Below are positions 49,555-57,139 of a stretch of 64,000 nt of DNA, one piece after another. The position numbers were made by a program, and so were the translations under genes. Source of the DNA: Cycloclasticus sp. Its GTDB lineage: Bacteria > Pseudomonadota > Gammaproteobacteria > Methylococcales > Cycloclasticaceae. Below the pieces are notes generated by a model. That model saw only the letters and a program-made list of their open reading frames with translations, did no database searches and was not told the DNA's origin. Position 1 is the stretch's first letter; every line of letters starts with the position of its first letter. The stretch covers positions 372,001 to 436,000 of the forward strand of contig JBFLJU010000001.1 of the NCBI GenBank assembly GCA_040743155.1, read 5' to 3'.

Positions 49555-50346
49555 ATGATAGGTGTTAAAACAATAAGCCCAGAAACTAATTTAACCGATA
49601 GCCAGTACCAAGATTTCCAGCGAGATGGTTATTTAAAGGTTAGTGGTCTAGCGGCTAAAGAATTACAGATAAGAATGCTTAGTAGCATTCAATCATCCCT
49701 TGCGCCGGCCGTTTCCCCTTTGGAGTATGAAGCTGATGTGCATTACCCTGGCGCACCTGAAAGTCGAATTTCAGTGGGTGGTGATACGCCGCGGCGCTTA
49801 TTAAACGCGTATGCACGTGATGACGTTTTTCGAGAATGGGCGCATACAACGGAGATAGTGCAAACAGTTAAACAATTACTCGGTTCGGATGATGTGCTGT
49901 TAACGCAAAATCACCATAACTGCGTGATGACTAAGATGCCTAAATTTAGTAGTAAAACAGAATGGCATCAAGATATTCGTTATTGGAATTTTTCACGCCC
50001 AGAGCTGGTTAATGTCTGGTTGGCGTTGGGTGATGAGCATCGTGAGAATGGCGGCATGAAGTTTATTCCTGGTAGCCATGCGATGAATTTTGAGCGTGAT
50101 CGGTTGGATGAAAATTTATTTCTTCGACAAGATTTGCCTGAAAATCAAACGATACTGGCGACAGTGGTAGAACTGGAATTACAGGCAGGAGACGTGTTGT
50201 TCTTTCATTGCCGTACCTTTCATGCGGCGGGCGCAAATAAGACTGATAAGCCTAAATATTCGGTGGTGCTGAGCTATCATGCGGCGGATAACCTAGCTAT
50301 TGAGGGTACACGCTCAACTCGCTTGGATAGTATCGTAATAGATTAA
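49555..50346 (+). CDS. Phytanoyl-CoA dioxygenase (PhyH) family protein
   Basis: A 263-residue non-haem Fe(II)/2-oxoglutarate dioxygenase. The iron ligands are visible as WHQDIRY (HxD) and the distal His in FFHCRTFHAAGANKT, with the 2-oxoglutarate Arg/Lys region (KPKYSVVLSYHAAD) after it. The substrate cannot be predicted; family members hydroxylate alkyl-CoA, ectoine and many small molecules. It starts at ATG 49555 without a leader. It is convergent with the aldehyde dehydrogenase genes and is probably not in their operon. Confidence 0.85.
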   Translation: MIGVKTISPETNLTDSQYQDFQRDGYLKVSGLAAKELQIRMLSSIQSSLAPAVSPLEYEADVHYPGAPESRISVGGDTPRRLLNAYARDDVFREWAHTTEIVQTVKQLLGSDDVLLTQNHHNCVMTKMPKFSSKTEWHQDIRYWNFSRPELVNVWLALGDEHRENGGMKFIPGSHAMNFERDRLDENLFLRQDLPENQTILATVVELELQAGDVLFFHCRTFHAAGANKTDKPKYSVVLSYHAADNLAIEGTRSTRLDSIVID

Positions 50347-50433
50347 GCGTTTATTGAGTGAGGCAAACCACCCTAGCCATTATGAGAATGAGCTAAGGCG
50401 GTTCGTTCAATTCAATAAGCTTAATACCAGCGC

Positions 50434-51882
50434 TTAGTGTGCGGCTGCCTCGTCAGTCGGTGTTTGAATGGTAATCCATTTCCACTCGGTAAGTGCTTCT
50501 ACATCCACTTCAATGCCTTCACGGCCAAAGCCGCTATCACCTGTGCCGCCGAACGGAACATGTGGTTCGTCGTATAAGGTAGGTGCGTTGATATGTACCA
50601 TGCCAGAATCAATATTCTCTGCAAAGTCTAAGGCTTTATTGAGATTATTAGTGATGATAGATGAGCTTAGGCCGTATGGTGTGTCATTAGCCATGTTGAG
50701 TGCAGCATCATAATCTGTTACGGAGTAGACAGAGGTGACAGGGCCAAAGGTTTCTTCATAGCAGACGGTCATATCTTCGGTGACATTGGTTAAGATTGTA
50801 GGTTGGCAACGGTTACCTTCCCATTCTCCACCCGTGACTAGGGTTGCGCCTTTTTCAACAGCATTGTCAATATGACCACGTACGCGATCGCGTTGGCGTT
50901 GTGAAATAATGGGCCCAAGGATGGTAGACATCTCACGTAAATCGCCCATAGAAAGTTGGCTGGCGGCTGCTTTGTAGGCGGCTAGGAATGAGTCGTAAAT
51001 GCCTTCTTCAACAATGATACGGCTTGAGGCCATACAGGCTTGCCCTTGATACAAGAACATGCCGAAAACAGCGGTTTTAACGGCCAGCTCAAGGTCGGCA
51101 TCGTTAAGAATGACTAACGGGCTTTTGCCGCCCAATTCCAATACTGCGTGTTTCATACCTCGGCCACAGATTTCGCCAATGTGTTTGCCGACACGGCTTG
51201 AACCGGTGAACATGACTGTTTTAACTAACGGGTGACTGTTTAATGTGTCGCCAACATCAACACCAAAGCCTGAAACAACGTTGATGGAACCTGCAGGGAA
51301 GCCCGCTTCATGTAAGAGTTGTGCAAAACGGTAGGAAAGTGTCGGTGCTTCTTCTGAAGGCAGAAGTACAACCGTATTTCCCGTTGCTAGTGGCGACGCC
51401 ACTAATTTTGCAGCTTTAATTAACGGCACATTAAACGGTGTGATAGCCGCTACAACTCCTAATGGTTTACGTACACTCATACTAATTTTACCGGCTGTGT
51501 CAGACGGCATGGTTTGGCCGGTAACGCGACGAGCGATGCCTGCTGCTGCACGTAGGTGGCCGATAGCATACTGAATTTCAAAATTGGCTTTGTTGATAGG
51601 TGAGCCGATTTCATCAATTAAAATATCGGTAAATTCAGCGCGATCTCTTTCTATCAAATCAGCAGCTTTACAGAGCATACGTTCGATGTCTTTAGCCAAT
51701 GTTTTGCTGTACGTTTGGAAACAAGCGTGAGCAGCGTCCACAGCCTTGTTAATATCGGCATCATTTGATTCGGCTGCTTGGCAATAAACCGAGTCATCAA
51801 GTGGGTTGAGTACCTCAAAATACTTGTTACTTTCAGGCTTTGTGTGTTCGCCATTGATCCATAGTTCGTGTTTTACAGTCAT
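50434..51882 (-). CDS. NAD(P)-dependent aldehyde dehydrogenase (downstream paralogue)
   Basis: A 482-residue aldehyde dehydrogenase with catalytic Cys in YQGQACMASSRIIVEEG (about residue 283), Glu in AVLELGGKSP (about 250), and the cofactor-binding AITPFNVPLIKAAKLVASPL and FTGSSRVGKHI (about 225). It resembles benzaldehyde, vanillin and salicylaldehyde dehydrogenases by eye. About three quarters identical to the gene just upstream, so it is a tandem duplicate. It follows that gene after 47 bp, last in the phenolic cluster; oxidation of the flavoenzyme's aldehyde product is the likely role. Confidence 0.9.
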   Translation of the reverse strand: MTVKHELWINGEHTKPESNKYFEVLNPLDDSVYCQAAESNDADINKAVDAAHACFQTYSKTLAKDIERMLCKAADLIERDRAEFTDILIDEIGSPINKANFEIQYAIGHLRAAAGIARRVTGQTMPSDTAGKISMSVRKPLGVVAAITPFNVPLIKAAKLVASPLATGNTVVLLPSEEAPTLSYRFAQLLHEAGFPAGSINVVSGFGVDVGDTLNSHPLVKTVMFTGSSRVGKHIGEICGRGMKHAVLELGGKSPLVILNDADLELAVKTAVFGMFLYQGQACMASSRIIVEEGIYDSFLAAYKAAASQLSMGDLREMSTILGPIISQRQRDRVRGHIDNAVEKGATLVTGGEWEGNRCQPTILTNVTEDMTVCYEETFGPVTSVYSVTDYDAALNMANDTPYGLSSSIITNNLNKALDFAENIDSGMVHINAPTLYDEPHVPFGGTGDSGFGREGIEVDVEALTEWKWITIQTPTDEAAAH

Positions 51883-51929
51883 GAGTTATCCTTAGAAATT
51901 ATTTAAATTGTTAGCGTGGATAGGCAGAA

Positions 51930-53375
51930 TTAATGTGCCTGATCGTACCCCGGTAATTGAATGGTAATCCACTTCCACTGCGTCAGAGCATCGATATCAA
52001 CATCAACCCCTTCACGTCCAAAGCCACTATCACCAACGCCACCAAATGGAACATTTGGCTCATCGTAAACACTTGGAGCATTAATATGAATCATGCCGGT
52101 TTTAACTTCATGAGCCAGCATAAGCGCCTTATTAAGGTCATTGGTGTGAATAGCACCACTAAGCCCATAATGCGTATCGTTTGCGAGTGCTAACGCCTCA
52201 TCAGCATCTTTAACAGAATAAATTGAAGTAACTGGGCCAAAGGTTTCTTGACGACAAACGGTCATTTCGTCGGTGACACCGGTCAAAATAGTCGGTTGGC
52301 ATCGATTGCCTTCCCATTCGCCACCGGTTACGAGTGTGGCACCTTTTGCGACGGCGTCTTCAATATGCGTGCGAACTCGGTTACGTTGTCGAGGTGAGAT
52401 AATAGGGCCAAGAATGGTTGCTATGTCGCGTAACTCACCCATTGAAAGCTGTTTGGCAGCGGCGCTATACATTTCAACAAATTGTTCATAAATAGCTTCT
52501 TCAACAATAATACGGCTAGATGCAATGCAAGCCTGACCTTGGTAGAAGAACATACCAATAATGGCATTTTGCACCGCAAGACCAATATCTGCATCGGCCA
52601 AGACGATATAAGGGCTTTTGCCACCGAGCTCTAAAACGCAAGGCTTCATGTTTTTACCACATAGCTCGCTAATGTGTTTACCAACAACGCTAGAGCCGGT
52701 GAACATGACCGCTTTCACCAATGAATGGCCAGTTAAGAAATCACCAACATCAACACCAAAACCAGACACTACATTTAAGCTACCTGCCGGAAAACCTGCT
52801 TCTTCCATAAGCCGTGCAAAGCGGAAGGATACGGCGGGGGCTTCTTCGGATGTTAATAGTACAACGGTATTGCCGGTAGCCAGAGGCGATGCAACCAACT
52901 TGGCCGCTTTCAGTAAGGGCACGTTAAACGGTGTAATGGCGGCTACAACGCCCAAGGGTTTACGCACACTCATGCTGATCCTACCTGGTGTGTCAGATGG
53001 CATGGTTTGCCCAGTGACGCGGCGAGCTGCACCAGCGGCAGCGCGTAGTTGCCCAATAGTTTGGCTAACTTCAAATTGCGCCTTGTTCATCGGTGAGCCC
53101 ACTTCATCGATCAATATCTCAAGAAACTCTTCACGGTCACGTTCTAGTAAGTCAGCGGCTTTGCATAGCATCGCTTCACGGTCTTTTGCTAGGCTCTTGC
53201 GGAACGTTTGGAAGCAGGCATGTGCGGCGTCAACGGCTTTATTTATATCGGCTTGATTGGATTCGGCAGCTGTACAAAACACGCTATCATCTAATGGGTT
53301 TAAAACATTAAAGTATTTTCCTGAAGTGGGCTTGGTGTCTTGCCCATTGATCCATAAATCGTAAGTCTTAATCAT
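51930..53375 (-). CDS. NAD(P)-dependent aldehyde dehydrogenase (upstream paralogue)
   Basis: A 481-residue aldehyde dehydrogenase with the same layout as its downstream neighbour: Asn/Phe cofactor loop (ITPFNVPLLKAAK), FTGSSVVGKHISE, catalytic Glu in CVLELGGKSP and Cys in YQGQACIASSRIIVEEA. The two copies differ most at the N-terminal 30 residues and in the C-terminal end (LPGYDQAH against TPTDEAAAH), so they may have diverged for different aldehydes. Separated by 161 bp from the upstream flavoprotein gene, where an inverted repeat lies, so it may have its own promoter. Confidence 0.9.
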   Translation of the reverse strand: MIKTYDLWINGQDTKPTSGKYFNVLNPLDDSVFCTAAESNQADINKAVDAAHACFQTFRKSLAKDREAMLCKAADLLERDREEFLEILIDEVGSPMNKAQFEVSQTIGQLRAAAGAARRVTGQTMPSDTPGRISMSVRKPLGVVAAITPFNVPLLKAAKLVASPLATGNTVVLLTSEEAPAVSFRFARLMEEAGFPAGSLNVVSGFGVDVGDFLTGHSLVKAVMFTGSSVVGKHISELCGKNMKPCVLELGGKSPYIVLADADIGLAVQNAIIGMFFYQGQACIASSRIIVEEAIYEQFVEMYSAAAKQLSMGELRDIATILGPIISPRQRNRVRTHIEDAVAKGATLVTGGEWEGNRCQPTILTGVTDEMTVCRQETFGPVTSIYSVKDADEALALANDTHYGLSGAIHTNDLNKALMLAHEVKTGMIHINAPSVYDEPNVPFGGVGDSGFGREGVDVDIDALTQWKWITIQLPGYDQAH

Positions 53376-53459
53376 AAGTATTTCCTGATATTTGAGTGTT
53401 AGTGAAAGTCAATATTGCTTATTACGTAGACAAAAAGTGGTGGCTGGAGGTTTAAAGTG

Positions 53460-53508
53460 TGTCGGATAATTAAGCGATATGCTTATTGCAAAGCTTAACT
53501 ATCCGACA
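53460..53508. repeat. 16-bp inverted repeat before the aldehyde dehydrogenase pair
   Basis: TGTCGGATAATTAAGC (53460-53475) and GCTTAACTATCCGACA (53493-53508) pair at 15 of 16 positions around a 17-nt spacer, in the 161-bp gap between the second flavoprotein gene and the aldehyde dehydrogenases. No T tail on either strand, so an operator or mRNA processing site is as likely as a terminator. Confidence 0.6.
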
Positions 53509-53536
53509 ACTGAATACTTGATATTGAATGCTGTCC

Positions 53537-54973
53537 TTAACCAAAGACAGATTTTGGGTCGAGCGCATTTTTAACGCGTTTTTTTAGCGTTTGGAGACCG
53601 GGAAGGCTAACGGCATCGACGGCTTCTTGCAGATCGGCATCCACCAAACAAGCAGGGTAGCCTTGGGCTGAAAAATCGTTAATGAGTTGCTGCGCTAAAC
53701 TTCTAGCTTGCGTTAGCTTTTCTGCATCTCCCGTTGGGTACAAGATTTGTAGCTGGCTCATCATTGTTCGCCAAGTTAGCGCATATTGACTAATGATTTT
53801 AAGTTTTTCAGGGTTATTTAAATTTTGCAGTAAGGCTTCCATTTTATTCGCATCATCGCCGTCGATTGGGCTGGAAAAATGAACATTGATTGATGAGTAC
53901 GCCGCTAAGTTTTTATTAATAGCGTTGAACTTGCCGTTCATTTTCATTTCACGTTGTGCCCACACCGGGTTGCTGCTGGTGGCCTCTTGCAGTATAAATT
54001 TGCCGCCTTCAATTTGACCAAAAGCACCGCTAATGGCTTGCCATAAAAAATCAACGTTGGCGGGAATGTTGTAGAGTGCGCCGTACATGTTCCACTGGCC
54101 TAACTGATGTTTTTCAGCCATTTCATTATTGCTACCAATTTGATCGACTGCTTCGTCAGCAAACTGTAAGGCATCTGACTGTGCTGATGCCACGGTCACG
54201 GTGTTAGGTACCAACATGTTGATTTTCATGCCACGCATAATCTCAATCGCTTGATTGAGGGCTGCTTCATTCGGTAATTGAAGGGCAAAAGGTTTGTAGG
54301 CTGGTGCTTTAGGCATCAGCCAAATACCTACTTTAGTCACAATGCCTAGACTCGATTGGGTGAAAGTACCGTCAAGATAAGGGCCAAAGCCATATTTAAA
54401 TAATTGCCATGAATTACTTTTAGGCATCGCACCCATTCCTGTCCTGATGAGGCGGCCACTGGCGAGCATGATTTCCATACCACACTGCATCATCAGGTGG
54501 TCACCATAAGGCGTGTAGCCATAGCTTCTATTGGAAATGCCGCCGGATACAGACTGTGTTGAATTTTTGTCAAAATCGACCACAAAAGGAATGTTATTGG
54601 TTTCCAAGTACGTATTTAACTGGGCGTAGCTAACGCCAGGTTCGACAAGCGCGTAGGCCGCTTTGTCGTTGACCTCAATAATTTTATTGAGCTTTTTGAG
54701 GTCAATCACCACAATCGCACCTTCAGCAGGAATAGGCGCGGTGTTGATTTCGCCTGGGCTTAGTAGGTTAAATAACGAAAAGTCTTTATCCGTTGAGATA
54801 ACCAGTAAGTCCTTTAATTCATCTAAATTGCTTGGGGTAACTACGGCAGCCACTTCACGTGCTGAGTTGTTAATTCTATCCGCTAAAAACTGGTATTCAG
54901 CATGCTCTTCAGTCAGAGCGCTAATGTTATCGGCACTAAATATAGTGCTTAGAGTTTCAATAATGGTTTTCAT
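53537..54973 (-). CDS. Degenerate VAO/PchF-family flavoprotein paralogue
   Basis: 478 residues, clearly related to the flavoprotein encoded at 57136-58704: LVEPGVSYAQLNTYL, YGYTPYGDHLMMQCGMEIML and LFKYGFGPYLDGTFTQSS are conserved. The catalytic features are missing: the pyrophosphate loop STGKNFAYGG is replaced by LLSPGEINTAP; the His that takes the covalent FAD has no counterpart in SINVHFSSP (361-369); the HH pair is replaced by RTMMSQ (402-407); and the YRTHL block is lost (GYPACLVDADLQ). It is about 44 residues shorter than the partner. It may be a structural or regulatory subunit, or a gene losing function. It follows the small VdcD-like gene by 11 bp. Confidence 0.85.
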   Translation of the reverse strand: MKTIIETLSTIFSADNISALTEEHAEYQFLADRINNSAREVAAVVTPSNLDELKDLLVISTDKDFSLFNLLSPGEINTAPIPAEGAIVVIDLKKLNKIIEVNDKAAYALVEPGVSYAQLNTYLETNNIPFVVDFDKNSTQSVSGGISNRSYGYTPYGDHLMMQCGMEIMLASGRLIRTGMGAMPKSNSWQLFKYGFGPYLDGTFTQSSLGIVTKVGIWLMPKAPAYKPFALQLPNEAALNQAIEIMRGMKINMLVPNTVTVASAQSDALQFADEAVDQIGSNNEMAEKHQLGQWNMYGALYNIPANVDFLWQAISGAFGQIEGGKFILQEATSSNPVWAQREMKMNGKFNAINKNLAAYSSINVHFSSPIDGDDANKMEALLQNLNNPEKLKIISQYALTWRTMMSQLQILYPTGDAEKLTQARSLAQQLINDFSAQGYPACLVDADLQEAVDAVSLPGLQTLKKRVKNALDPKSVFG

Positions 54974-54984
54974 AATCAGTTGGT

Positions 54985-55218
54985 CTATTTATATTGAGCC
55001 GGCGGCATAATAACGGGGTAAGACTTTTCAGGGTCGACTCTAAAAAATGCCTCGCGTTTGTCGTAATCGATAGTAGTAGCGGGTTCGCTGTCGCGCCAAG
55101 TGAATTCACAACTGACGCAGTGAAAAATGCTCCAGACTAATTCACCTTGAGCGTTAAGCCCCTTATGTTCCGTGCGTATTTTTTCTTTTGCTGCTTGACA
55201 ACGTGGGCATGTGCTCAT
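54985..55218 (-). CDS. VdcD/BsdD-like small subunit of a phenolic acid decarboxylase
   Basis: A 77-residue protein with two CxxC pairs, CPRC (C4, C7) and CVSC (C34, C37), plus W.IFHC..CEFTWRDSEP, matching the small D subunit (about 75 residues) of vanillate and hydroxyarylic acid decarboxylases (VdcD, BsdD), from memory. Its role there is unclear, but it accompanies the UbiD-like C subunit and UbiX-like B subunit. The start overlaps the UbiD stop (ATGA), showing coupled translation. Its presence points to a phenolic-acid decarboxylase and not the ubiquinone enzyme. Confidence 0.8.
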   Translation of the reverse strand: MSTCPRCQAAKEKIRTEHKGLNAQGELVWSIFHCVSCEFTWRDSEPATTIDYDKREAFFRVDPEKSYPVIMPPAQYK

Positions 55219-56696
55219 GAGCTCTCTCCATTTTGTAAGACCTGAATAAGTTTCGCTATGGCATCAATTTCAGGGCCTGCGGGTGGGGTAACTATTTTTG
55301 AGTCAGAACCGAGTTTATCCGGTGGCATAAAGCTAGTCGCATCAATAATTAAACGATGTCCTTTACCAGCAATTTCGGCGGCTGGGTCAATAGGAATTAA
55401 CGGCATATTTGGGATAACGATGGTGTCATCAGCTCGGGTGCGAGTAGATAATGCCCACATCACCTCGTTAAGATCGAATGGATCAACGTCATCATCCACC
55501 ATAATAAGGTTTTTAAGATACATGGTGCCATGAGGCGTACCTAGCGCGCGCATGGCGACGGATTTTGCAAACCCAGCAAATCTATTCTTAACCGAAATAA
55601 TCCCTGTAAGGCCATGTTGGTATAGTGCGTTAACGGCAACAACTTCCGGGAAGTCTTTGACTAATTGCGCGTAAATAGGGGCGGAGGTGTTAAGTCCAAT
55701 TAAGGTGTCGTGTTCTGTCCAACCTCGGCCAATGTATATATTTTCAAAGATCGGGTCAGTACGGTGAGAAATGGCGGTGACTTTAAAACGAGGTATTTTT
55801 CTAACGCCACTGTAACTACCCGGGAATTCACCAAAAGGGCCTTCCAAGGTACGAACGCCATTCATCAGCTCTGCTTCAATAATCATTTCTGAATCAGCAA
55901 GAATATCCATGCCGTTGCCAGATTTTGTTAAGCGAAGAGGGCTGCCCATCATTTGCGACGCATACGCAAATTCAGATTCGTCGTAACCCACTGGAGTTGC
56001 AGCAAACATGCACATGGCAGGGTGGTTGCCTAACATCACAGAAATTTTTAGTGGTACGTTTAGCTGCTCGGCGGCCATGATGTGACGGCCCATGTCGTGA
56101 GCCGGAATAGAGAGCAGAGTGAACTCGCCAGGTGCTTGGACTTGAATGCGATAGATGCCGACATTTTGTTTGCCAAAGTTATCAGGGTCAGTAGGGTCGC
56201 GACTAACGACGTTGGCCTTGCCAATATAAAAACCACCGTCGTACTCATTAATTCGATATAGAGGTAGCAAGTCGTATAAGTTGAAATTTTCGGTGATGCG
56301 GTTTTCGTTAACCGGTGCGGCTTCAGGTTCGATAAAGTCGAGCAGTGGTTTATCGTCTCCCCAGCGTGAAATAATGTCATAGAACAACTCTTTAATGGTT
56401 GTTCCCTTGGGGTGGCCTAATAATAAGGCAAGGTTAGTGAAGCTACCGTGCACACCAAGAACAAGTTTTTTGCCGGGGTAGCCGGCAATATTACTAAAGA
56501 CCACGGCGGGGCCATTCATCGAATCCCTACCCGCGGCGACAGCAATATTGCGGATGTCAGGCTCTGGGTAAACTTCGTCGCTCCAAGTAATGCATTGACC
56601 GTTTTCTTCTAGAAATTCTAGGAAGTCCCTTAGGCAGCCAATACGTTCACCAACTTCTTTTGCTTTAGCGGATAGAGGCTTCTTTACAGTACTCAT
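55215..56696 (-). CDS. UbiD-family (prenylated-FMN) aromatic acid decarboxylase
   Basis: A 493-residue UbiD-fold enzyme, C subunit of a VdcBCD/BsdBCD-type decarboxylase. Non-oxidative, reversible removal of carboxylate from a 4-hydroxybenzoate- or vanillate-like acid would be expected. The Glu pair of the Glu-Arg-Glu proton-relay is in LEGPFGEFPGSY (about 284-295) and the Arg in VGIYRIQVQ (about 175-185). Glu/Asn metal-binding residues appear in QNVGIY and DSEMIIEAEL. Its start overlaps the upstream cytochrome stop (TAATG). Sits with the UbiX-like and VdcD-like genes but separated from UbiX by three genes. Confidence 0.88.
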   Translation of the reverse strand: MSTVKKPLSAKAKEVGERIGCLRDFLEFLEENGQCITWSDEVYPEPDIRNIAVAAGRDSMNGPAVVFSNIAGYPGKKLVLGVHGSFTNLALLLGHPKGTTIKELFYDIISRWGDDKPLLDFIEPEAAPVNENRITENFNLYDLLPLYRINEYDGGFYIGKANVVSRDPTDPDNFGKQNVGIYRIQVQAPGEFTLLSIPAHDMGRHIMAAEQLNVPLKISVMLGNHPAMCMFAATPVGYDESEFAYASQMMGSPLRLTKSGNGMDILADSEMIIEAELMNGVRTLEGPFGEFPGSYSGVRKIPRFKVTAISHRTDPIFENIYIGRGWTEHDTLIGLNTSAPIYAQLVKDFPEVVAVNALYQHGLTGIISVKNRFAGFAKSVAMRALGTPHGTMYLKNLIMVDDDVDPFDLNEVMWALSTRTRADDTIVIPNMPLIPIDPAAEIAGKGHRLIIDATSFMPPDKLGSDSKIVTPPAGPEIDAIAKLIQVLQNGESS

Positions 56697-57139
56697 TATT
56701 TACCTTCCTTTGGCACATAGGCCTTGGCGTTGTCGACGATATAGTTTGATAAATTATCTAATTCAGAATTGTTGAGGTCGGTTGGGCGAAATGGAGGCAT
56801 TTCGAGCAGACCATCTCTAACAACATACTTGATGTAAGCGGGGGTTAAATCCTTACGTTGCATGATAACGGCCAAGTCTTTTCCACGAACCAAGGCGAGC
56901 TGTTTAGTCGCTGCGTGGGCAGTACCGGGGTTGTGACAGCCGGCGCAATGGAGATCAAAAAGAACCTTACCTGAGCGGTTGCTGATCGTGCCTTCAACGG
57001 TTGGTTCGGGCGTTACAGGTTCAGCTATAACGGCAGCTGCAGGAGTTTCTTGCTGTTGTACAACAGCGGGCGCGTTAGTTTGTTGCTCGCAGGCCATCAG
57101 CGTTAGAGCGCTTAACGCAATAATTATGTGTTTTTTCAT
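56696..57139 (-). CDS. Lipoprotein cytochrome c, electron acceptor of the flavoprotein
   Basis: 147 residues: signal peptide with lipobox LMAC (Cys17), a Pro/Ala-rich linker, and one class I c-type haem with CAGCH (Cys65, Cys68, His69) and a candidate axial Met in LLEMPPFRP. Anchored in the periplasm. The start overlaps the flavoprotein stop by 4 bp (ATGA). In 4-cresol methylhydroxylase (PchCF) the cytochrome takes electrons from the flavoprotein, so this is the likely acceptor. The lipid anchor and the linker differ from PchC as I recall it. Confidence 0.85.
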   Translation of the reverse strand: MKKHIIIALSALTLMACEQQTNAPAVVQQQETPAAAVIAEPVTPEPTVEGTISNRSGKVLFDLHCAGCHNPGTAHAATKQLALVRGKDLAVIMQRKDLTPAYIKYVVRDGLLEMPPFRPTDLNNSELDNLSNYIVDNAKAYVPKEGK

